Part shown: piece by piece, positions 17,129 through 26,100 of the stretch
Position numbering within the stretch: the stretch's first letter is position 1
How the letters are laid out: every line of letters begins with the position of its first letter
Assembly: GCA_016278505.1 (NCBI GenBank)
Contig: JADQBQ010000009.1
Span: 1-54,540, forward strand
Origin: Clostridiales bacterium
GTDB taxonomy: Bacteria > Bacillota > Desulfotomaculia > Desulfotomaculales > VENG01
DNA: 54,540 nucleotides
Direction: 5' to 3'
Notes under the pieces: model-generated
Told to the model about the DNA's origin: nothing
What the model saw: the letters and a program-made list of their open reading frames with translations, nothing else
Database searches by the model: none
Made by a program: the position numbers and the translations under genes

Positions 17129-19540
17129 ATGTTGAAGCGAAAAATTCTCTCGTTGTGGAAAGTTATGCCGTTGATCTTCCTGTTGAGTCTCTGCGGATTC
17201 ACGGCCGGTCCGGCGTATGCTGCCAATGCGTCATCCACAGACATACTGGTGCAATGCAGCAGCAGCGGCGTGGTAACCAATAATACTGTTATCAGCAGTG
17301 TGTACCTGCCGATTCAGTCCGATACATCCGGGAATTATTACCTTACCAGTGTGGATGCTGCAGTTTATACTGGAAATACATTAGTTAAAGAATTGGACGG
17401 GTTTACCTCAATAAATTTGCATATTGGCCTGGGCTCGGTTACCAATTACGACTACAACGCAACAACCCCGATTGTCTACGATATTAAATATCGCGGCCAT
17501 TATGGTGTGATCGGCGAAGGTGCCCAAGAGATAACAGAAGACTGGCAAAGCGCAGGGCTTTATTTTGTGGTGGTGCCAACTTCTCCTGCTGTTACCACTG
17601 GAACAATCAGCGGCACAGTGAGAACCAGCGGTGGCAACCCAATCTCCGGAGCTACCGTAAGTGCAAGTGTTTACTCTGCGACAACAGCCTCGGATGGAAC
17701 TTATACGATATTGAATGTGCCGGCAGGCGCGGGCTATACCGTTACTGCCAGCAAGACAGGCTACCTGGACGTGACGGCTGCCAATGTAACTGTCACCGCA
17801 GGAAATACAACGATAGGAGTTGATTTTTCTCTTAACTCCGCCGGAGGAGGGAACTCCAGTATAAGCTCGAACACAGCCACCTTTGATAAAAACAGCGCCA
17901 ATACCAGTACAGGGCATTATGCCGACATACCCGTAACCGTAACCTTTAATGGCAACACGCTGCTGAGTATCGCGAATGGGAGCATACCTTTAATTGAAAA
18001 CACAGACTATACCGTTAGTGGATCTGTCTACTCAATCAGCAAAACATACTTGGCTATTCAAAGTATTGGGACCACGACCCTGGCATTTAACTTCAGCGCC
18101 GGCAGTCCGCAAAGTTTGGCGGTCACTGTAATCGATAGCACGCCTCAGAACCCAACCTACACCATCATAACCGGAGTGGCGGCCCTGCCCGACATCAGCG
18201 TAGCCAACGGCACAGCGCTGGCGGATGCCAGGTCGCAACTGCCGGCCACGGTGACTGCATCGGTGTATGGCGGGGGCACGGTATCAGCGGCAGTGAGCTG
18301 GAGCGCCGACAGCACGCCGTCCTATGACGGCAGCACAACTGGAAGCTATGCCTTTACCGGCACACTGACCGGCCTGCCGGCAAACGTGACCAATACCAAT
18401 AGCATGACTGCCGTTGTGAGGGTAAAAGTAACTTCTGCGACCACCTATACCGTCAGCGTATCGGCCGTTCCGGCGGGAAACGGTACAGTGAGCGGGGGAG
18501 GCACTTACGCCAAAGAGTCGCAGGTAACGGTCACCGCCACACCAAATAGCGGCTATACCTTCGTCAACTGGACCGAAGGCGGGGCGGAAGTCAGCACCAA
18601 CGCCGATTACAGCTTTACCATGGATACGGTGGACCGGACTTTGGTGGCCAATTTTGTGCAGGCAAATTCGTCCGGAGGCGGCGGAGGTGGCGGTGGGAAC
18701 ACCACATTACCCGCTCCCGATGCTAAAGAAGAGATTGAAGCTGATCAAGGCGGCAGCGTCAGCTCGGATGACGTGACAGTGGAAATTCCGGCCGGCGCCC
18801 TGCTGGACGACGCAACAATAAGCATTGATAAGCTTAATCGCAGCGAAGCGAACAAGACTGTCCCAGAGGGCTTGCGAATCAAGATGGCCGGTGACGTTTA
18901 CGAAATCACCACCGACGGCCGGCGGGACTTCGGCGACAACACCATCTCCATTAAGATTGCTTACGACCCTGAACAAGTGACCGAGGGCGAATTCCCGGCG
19001 GTCCATTACTACGATGAGACGCTGGGCCGGTGGATTAAGCTCGTGACCGAACTGGTGCAGGAGGATGGCCGGTGGTACGCCGTAACCCGGGTCAACCACC
19101 TGACCAGGTTCACCGTGTTTAGCGTAACGGCGGAACCGGAAGAAGAACCAGCGGTGGAAAAACAGACCATCATCCTGACCATCGGCCGAATCCAGGCCAG
19201 CGTGGACGGCAGCCCCTACACCCTGGACGCCCCGCCCTACGTGGATAAACAGGCCCGGCGCACCCTGGTGCCCATCCGGTTCGTCAGCGAAGCCCTGGGC
19301 GCCAACGTCAAGTGGGATTCCGCCACCCGCCAGGTTACTATCGAAGACAGTGGCAGGGTAATCGCACTTACCCCGGGTTCGTTGAACGTGCTGGTGGACG
19401 GCACGGCGCAGACCATCGACTGCGCCCCGGCAGTGCTGCCACCCGGCCGCACCTTCGTTCCGCTGCGGTTCGTCTCCGAAACCCTGGGCGCACAGGTAAA
19501 CTACAACAACGTTACCAAACAGATAACCTTCACGAGGTAA
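17129..19540 (+). CDS. Large secreted multidomain surface protein
   Basis: This 803-residue protein starts at ATG 17129 after GGGGGTGA; the upstream TTG is unlikely. The order is signal peptide (LIFLLSLCGFTAGPAYA), an N-terminal beta domain, a carboxypeptidase-regulatory-like domain (about 160-235), a CBM_X2-like domain (245-340), a bacterial Ig-like domain (345-435) and a divergent InlB repeat (437-510). A poly-glycine linker, a ZU5-like beta domain (533-665; VEIPAGALLDDATISIDKL) and a copper-amine-oxidase-like stalk domain (675-803) follow. The stalk domain has the twin motif RTLVPIRFVSEALGA and RTFVPLRFVSETLGA. It is probably displayed on the cell envelope through the C-terminal domain. 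No LPXTG or SLH anchor is present. The second half is richer in GC than the first. Confidence 0.85.
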   Translation: MLKRKILSLWKVMPLIFLLSLCGFTAGPAYAANASSTDILVQCSSSGVVTNNTVISSVYLPIQSDTSGNYYLTSVDAAVYTGNTLVKELDGFTSINLHIGLGSVTNYDYNATTPIVYDIKYRGHYGVIGEGAQEITEDWQSAGLYFVVVPTSPAVTTGTISGTVRTSGGNPISGATVSASVYSATTASDGTYTILNVPAGAGYTVTASKTGYLDVTAANVTVTAGNTTIGVDFSLNSAGGGNSSISSNTATFDKNSANTSTGHYADIPVTVTFNGNTLLSIANGSIPLIENTDYTVSGSVYSISKTYLAIQSIGTTTLAFNFSAGSPQSLAVTVIDSTPQNPTYTIITGVAALPDISVANGTALADARSQLPATVTASVYGGGTVSAAVSWSADSTPSYDGSTTGSYAFTGTLTGLPANVTNTNSMTAVVRVKVTSATTYTVSVSAVPAGNGTVSGGGTYAKESQVTVTATPNSGYTFVNWTEGGAEVSTNADYSFTMDTVDRTLVANFVQANSSGGGGGGGGNTTLPAPDAKEEIEADQGGSVSSDDVTVEIPAGALLDDATISIDKLNRSEANKTVPEGLRIKMAGDVYEITTDGRRDFGDNTISIKIAYDPEQVTEGEFPAVHYYDETLGRWIKLVTELVQEDGRWYAVTRVNHLTRFTVFSVTAEPEEEPAVEKQTIILTIGRIQASVDGSPYTLDAPPYVDKQARRTLVPIRFVSEALGANVKWDSATRQVTIEDSGRVIALTPGSLNVLVDGTAQTIDCAPAVLPPGRTFVPLRFVSETLGAQVNYNNVTKQITFTR

Positions 19541-19552
19541 AACAATAACTAA

Positions 19553-19606
19553 AAAAGGGGACAGGCTGCTTTTTCGTTCTTTGAAAACAGATGCCTGTCC
19601 CCTTTT
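19553..19606 (+). terminator. Strong terminator after the 803-residue surface protein
   Basis: A perfect 14-bp stem (AAAAGGGGACAGGC/GCCTGTCCCCTTTT, 26-base loop) ends in four T. Confidence 0.85.
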
Positions 19607-19771
19607 CCATATAAATTGAAGGAATTGCAATAATTTTGAAGTAAATTATTACTTTAAGGTAAAAGCAAGTATTTTAGAATCTTAGCCCCAATTTATAAGT
19701 AAAGCCTGCAGCGAGGCGGAGGTAGCAGGGGAACTATCCTCTCGATTTACTAGCCTTCCCCAAAGAGGTGA

Positions 19772-20128
19772 AATTCCAATGTCAGTATTTACCTGTACCT
19801 GGAGGAAGAGGTGCTCAGCTCCTGGCGGAAGAAAAACGCAGCTTTGCCTTGAAGACATCCCTCCCGGATACGCTTTGCGCACCATTATGAGATTGTGCGC
19901 TATAATATTGAGGTCACCTACAGCGGCAGCGGTGACGGGCAAGACGGTGATATCAAGAGTTTCAATAACCGTGCAAGCGTCTGTGAGGCGTCATTCAAGC
20001 TCCAGGCTGTAAGCCCGCAGGATGGTGGTGTAATTGATGATACAGTGGTATGCAGCGTAAAAAATACGCTTAGTCCAGCTTTTACATCCCCGACAGCACC
20101 TACTACTGGTCGTCCTACATGCATATGA
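19772..20128 (+). pseudogene. Broken 5' part of the giant surface-protein gene
   Basis: Frame 2 encodes YLYLEEEVLSSWRKKN, then after an in-frame TGA at 19850-19852 continues FAHHYEIVRYNIEVTYSGSG to SVKNTLSPAF. A missing T near 20080-20084 separates it from the giant frame: with one more T the reading runs on as YIPDSTYYWSSYMHM into the giant protein. The best ribosome site (GAGGTG) serves ATG 19779 in a third frame. No signal peptide is visible in any frame, so the true start of the giant gene appears lost or misread. Confidence 0.6.
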
Positions 20129-23100
20129 CTTCGGGAGATTATGACGGTGACGGGATAGATGAGGTGGCTGTAATAGAACCGGGGAGCGGGGACGGAAATA
20201 TTACAATTTACGAATTGGATGGAACCTCCAACCTGACGAAGGTTGATACTAAAGATTGCAACTTCCCTTCTACATATGTTGAAGAAGAGAGTGGGAGGCG
20301 CTATGCGGCCATCAGTTTAACTTCCGGTGATACGGATAATGACGCAAGAGACGAGATTGTTTTTACCGATTCAACTCAAAATGTATTAAAACCTGATGAT
20401 GCCAGCGATATCACAATTATCGATTACTCGGAAGCGTCCTCCGCCTACCAGGTTGTAGTTGAAGAAATTGTTCGTTTCCAAGGTAGTGTTGGAAATATCG
20501 GTCTTGTCGGCAACGCAGGGGTTTCGGTGGGTGATATTGATAATGACAGTTTGAATGAGATTGTCGTTGGAGGCTTTATGGTGGGAGCCGGAAAGACCAC
20601 CTGCTACGATAACAGTGGACAAGAAATAAGTGATGTTAATTATTATCACGAACTTGCTCTTGCCTATATGGAATATGACCATGTGAGCAAGGACTACGGC
20701 AACTTCAAGGGTTTCACCGTGCTTCGTGAGGAGGATGGTACCGCCAAAACTAGTACGTCAGACAACGACACCTCTTATAATGACTTTGGTGGGGATGTCA
20801 ACATGGGAAGCGGCAGCCGGTATAAGAACTCATTGAATTGGACCATGCCCATTAAGGCGGTGAGCCTGAGTGGTAATGCCAATGGAAAAACCAGCGATCA
20901 GGTTTTCTTCGGCAACTATATGTATTATTACGATACAGCCAATGGTCGTTTCCGGATCTATGATGACGAAATAGAAATTAAGGACAGCCAAATGGTATAT
21001 AAAGATATCGATTCGCCCAAGGCCTCTATTATAAGTATGCACGCCGGCAGCTTTCTTTCCAAGAACGATGCCCATTATGCGGATTCGGAAGGGCGCGAGC
21101 AGCTATTGGTGCTTTACGAAAGATCCATCGACGGGCATAATTCCTTTGAAGTGGCCATGTTCTATGAAAGTGCCGGCGGCACCCCGAAAGATGTGCGGAG
21201 AAATGCTCAATACCTGGGGCTTGCCACGGATGATGGCGATGATAACGGGTTTAATGAATTCAGCTATTACCCGACTGTCTGCACTCCTAATGTGGACAAC
21301 GATACCATTTATGTTCAGTATCTTGACTATGAATTCACCTATTCCGAACCCGAGGTATTGGCGGCCCTTGCCTCCGTTCCCTATTATCGGGATATGGCCA
21401 ATGCCTTTCCTGCATCGTGGAGTCCCGGCACTACCGCTATGAAGAAAACATCCGGCGGTTCCCAAACCGATACGGCGAGTACGTCCGTCTCCCTTGGCTG
21501 GTATGTGAGCGTTAATCAGGAATTTGGTATTTTTGACCTAAACCTATTCCAGGTGGAAGCGGAGACCGCCGTCAGTGCTTCTACCAGCTATGAATACAGT
21601 AAGACGGTGACAAGAGAAAGTTCCATTACGTATGGGACGGACAGCGGGCAGGACTCTGTGGTGGTAGTTACTGCCCCGCTGGATGTTTATTATTACCGCT
21701 ACTATGATGAAAGTGAAAATAATCCCGGTGTGGACAGGAATGACCCGTCTACGTGGCCGGTAATGAGTGTTTCACTGCCCAGCGGAATCCAGAATCTGGT
21801 AATGGATGTTGACACATTTAATGAGCTTGCCGGGCAATACAACCTGGATTCGGTAGATAGTGACTTCTGGATCCACACCCTGGGCGACCCCGGTACCTAT
21901 CCTGAATCAACAAGCCAGTTCAAAAACGCCGTTAATCTGCAAACACCTGATAACGAAATCAGCGCCACCTCCGGAAGTGGATTCCAGCAAACGGATCTTA
22001 CCATTACAGAAACGGAAGAACACAGGTATTCCGTAGCTTTGAACCTTTCCTATAAGGCCGGTGCGGGTGCCGGCGGAATTACAACGGGAATCACATTTGA
22101 AAGCAGTGCGGGATACGGGGGTGCCACTGCAAAATTCGAGGGGACCACCATCTCTTCCCAGCTTAATAACTATCCTACAGTTTATGGCTACAATGTCGAC
22201 GGCTACTCGCTGACCGCCAGGCTTTATTCGTATACCACGGAATTTAACGGCGGGGATATCGTTGTGCTTTATTATACTGTAAGTAACGTGCGTGCCCGGC
22301 CCAAGCTGCCTGAAAACTTTCAGGTAGCTGATAAAAATGATGTCAGCATCACTTTATCCTGGGATGTCCCTTCGATTATGAGTGCTGAACTCAGGCCGGA
22401 CAGATATGTGCTTCAGCGATATGATTCTTATTATAAAAAATATGTAACAGTAGATGACAGTATTTCGGTAGACCCGGGCCAAAAAATTACCTATAAGGAT
22501 ACCGGAGTTTATCCCAATGAGGATTATAAATACAGGTTGATAGCCAAGGATGAAACAGGAGCGAAAACCAATACGCTGACCTTGACGGCAAAGACCGACC
22601 CCTACGGCAAGCCGCCCGTCATTACTGAACAGCCCCGTGATATTACCGTGCAGGCGGGCACAACCGCTGTATTCACTGCCGGGGCAGAGCAGCCGCAGGA
22701 TGTTGAACCCTCGCGAATATATTACCAGTGGTACCGGCGTGCCGGCAGCGGCGGCAGCTGGAGCAAAATACCCGGAGCAATAGAAAAGACGCTGGAGTTT
22801 TCTGCGGAACTGTCCATGGACGGATATCAGTATTACTGCTTGGCTTCACGAATGGAGGGTGGCATTGCTTTTACTGCCGGGAGTGCGCTGGCAACACTAT
22901 CTGTTACATCCGGTGTTCCATCCCTTAACTATGTGAAATTCAATGCACTTCCAGGAGGCAGCATTTCCGGGGTGGAAAAAGGCTCCGGAATGGATTTTGA
23001 GATATCCAGCAGGCAGTATTTTTATGAAAACACTATCCTGGAATTCACTGCCACACCTGCCGCGGGCTACGTTGTAGAAGAGTGGATTATAAACAATTCA

Positions 23101-26100
23101 AAGGTGGCCGGCCGGGGAGTCAATAAGATAACCAAGGAAGTGACTTACTGGACCGATGTGGAAGTGAGTTTTTCCCGCGAGACCTACCCTGTGGAATACG
23201 ATGTTGCCGTAAACGTGGAGGACGGACAGGGTGATGATGTCTGGGGAAGCGTAAGTGCGTTGTGTAATGGGGAGTACCCTCTTCCGCGTGGTGAAAGCAC
23301 AAGCGTTACGTCTTTGTCCTCCATTGTCTTCACCGCCGAACCCCAGGAGGGCTACGTGGTGAAAAAATGGAATAATGGCGGTTACCCCATTACAACCGAC
23401 TTCTCAGATCTCTTTGTTGGCAAAACCTATACCATTGACAAGCTGACGGGGTCCAGGAACATAACAGTGACCTTTGAACCAAGCAGTACGTATGATGTTA
23501 ATTTGGAACCCCATTTTTCACCTGAAAACGTTGCCTTTTCCGGCGACTCCATTGCTACCGTAACAGCAGACGGCAGTAAAGTCCAGCCGGGTACACCGGT
23601 AGAAAAAGGATCCGAGGTCACTATAGAATTGGATCCCCCTTTCTCCACGCTGGTTAAATCCTGGACAATTAATAAGCTGGATGAGGATGGCGATGTTTCA
23701 AGACAAGTCCAATTACTGGACGATACCTCCTACACTATCGAGGCACTTGGCTCCAATTATTTGATTTCTATTGAATATGAGCTTATTTCTCCCAAAACAG
23801 TAACTTACGGAAGTGAAGGAGGAAGCGGTGAGGTTAGTGCGCATGTGGGAACCGGAAACGCCGGCCCGGAAGCCGCAGTTTCCAGCGGAGGTCTTGTAGC
23901 GATGTATTCCGACATAGTATTTACCGCAGTGCCCGGTGATCCGGAATTAGGTGTTAAGGGTTGGACGGTAAACGGTGTTTACGATGAGGATACAAGTGTA
24001 ACCCGGGCTGTTTATTCCAACAATCGTAATTTGGACTGTACTGTCCTGTTTGAAAGCAGCCCCGCGGCAAAAACTCCCGTTCCGGAGGTTGCTCTTCATG
24101 CAGGGGAATCCCAAGTATTGACAGCGTCACAGCTTGCTTCCGATGCCGACGGTGATACTTTAACCATTGCAGCTGTCACTGCGGCTCCCCAGCCGGCGGT
24201 AGCCGAAACAACCCTGAACCAGGACGGAACCCTTACCGTCACCGGGGTTGAAGAGGGGACAACAAGTGTTTCTGTACGCATTGAAGATAAAAAAGGCCAT
24301 ACCTGCCAAGTTACCGTGCCTATTGAAATCAGCGATAATGACCAGGCCTCTCCTGCGGAATTGACCGGAGTGGCCCCCACCGCATGGGGAGAGCCGGACG
24401 GCAGAATAAAAGGGCTTGACAGCCGGATCTCCTACGAATACAAACCGGTGGGGACTGCACGGTATACCACTGTTCAACAAGGGCAGAGCGAGATTACCGG
24501 CCTTTCAGCGGGAGCCTATCGGGTGCGCTGTTCCGCCAGGCCCGGCTATAATGTGGGCGAATCTGTCGAGGTTATTGTACCGCAGTATATGGACGGTAAT
24601 GACGCTTCCCTTGCCGGACTGAACTGGCAGGCAGGTGACAGCCAAGGCAGCCTGGAGGTAAATGGTGATACGGTTCGTTATTACGTGGAACTGGATTCGG
24701 GTACGGAGGACGGTACGGAAATAACTCTCACCGGAATAACCGGCGAAGGCAGTGGGGCCACTGTTACCGGTAAGCAGGACGCGGTCATTGCAGACGGGGA
24801 AGCCGTCTCCACCATAACTGTAACGGCGCAGGACGGGATTACCACCAGAACCTATACCGTAGTTTTCAGCGTAGATGATGAGGAAGTGCCCAACGAAGAC
24901 ATGGAGTTACCAATCTTTAAATTCGGTACTGAAAATATAACGTTCGACAAGAATGATAACTCCGGCAGCAGGAAAATTTATTTTGACTATAATGATTACC
25001 CCTTTATAGGCGTTAAAGGCATGACCGAGGAAGTGGACTATAGTTATGAAGATCTTGTCAGTAATTATTCTTATGCTGATGTATCCCTAACAATTAATAC
25101 ACTGCAGAGTATGGAAGTCGGCACAAACCCGTTGCAGCTCCTATTTGAGGGTGATAATACCCTTACAGCTAATGTGAAGATAGAGGATTCTACACCGTAT
25201 GTTACAGACCTTGTCGTAAACCCGGCAAATGTGAGGGTATCGCCGGGTGAGTCAAGAGCCTTTTCCACGGAGGTAAACGGTAATGTTGAGACTGTTACAT
25301 GGAGCGTATATGGAAATAGAGATGATTTAACAGATATAACCGCTGACGGGATGCTGGCAGTTGGAGAGCTTGAACCGATGGGCAATGTTATGACCGTAAC
25401 AGCGGTTTCCACCCACGATGACGCTGTTCAAGGGATCGCGAAGGCTACTGTTACGCAAGGCAGTTTAAAGGATGCGGTAAAACCTGTATTCACAGAAGAT
25501 CTGCCCGCCGCTCCCTTTCATTATGCGCTGGGGAGCGAAGTGCAGCCGCTGTCGGTTCAGGCCTCGGTTTATGACTCCGGTCATGTAACCTACCAGTGGT
25601 ATTGCGGCTTTTCGCCTGACCACGCAAGTGCTCAAGAGATAACCGGGGCCACTGGCAAAATGTATACGCCGCCTGCCGATACCCCTGGTACGAGATACTA
25701 CTATGTAATAGCAACCAATACAAATCCCGGTGCATCCGGAGCTAATACGGCAGAAGCTTACAGCAGTACGGTGAAAGTGACAGTGACACAAAGCTTTATG
25801 GTAACCTTCAAGGATTACGACGGCACAGTACTGAAGACCGAAACAGTAGAGGAAGGCGGCAGTGCCACAGCTCCGGAGGACCCAACCCGGGAGGGCTATA
25901 CCTTCACCGGTTGGGATACGGATTTCAGTAACGTGAGATCAAACTTAACGGTAACTGCCCAATACAGCGAGGACCAGGCAGTCAATTATACCTTAACAGT
26001 AACGGCTAACCCGGCGGCAGGAGGCACAGTAAGCGGGGGAGGCACCTATAACGAAGGCTCATCCGTTACCGTAACCGCCGCAGTCTACGACGGCTACACC

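Noticed and set aside
18707-19630. A 307-codon open frame on the minus strand
   Set aside because: It lies wholly opposite the GC-rich end of a well-supported surface protein gene and resembles no family; it is a shadow frame.
19690-19780. GC-rich leader (around AAAGCCTGCAGCGAGGC) that looked like the 3' half of a c-di-GMP-I riboswitch
   Set aside because: The other half of the fold and the conserved tetraloop/receptor parts are missing, so I cannot support a riboswitch.
19850-19900. TGA at 19850 followed by a GCGCAC/GTGCGC hairpin as a second selenocysteine site
   Set aside because: The hairpin is weak with a 12-base loop, there is no redox context, and the gene has a frameshift nearby. 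Decay is the simpler reading.
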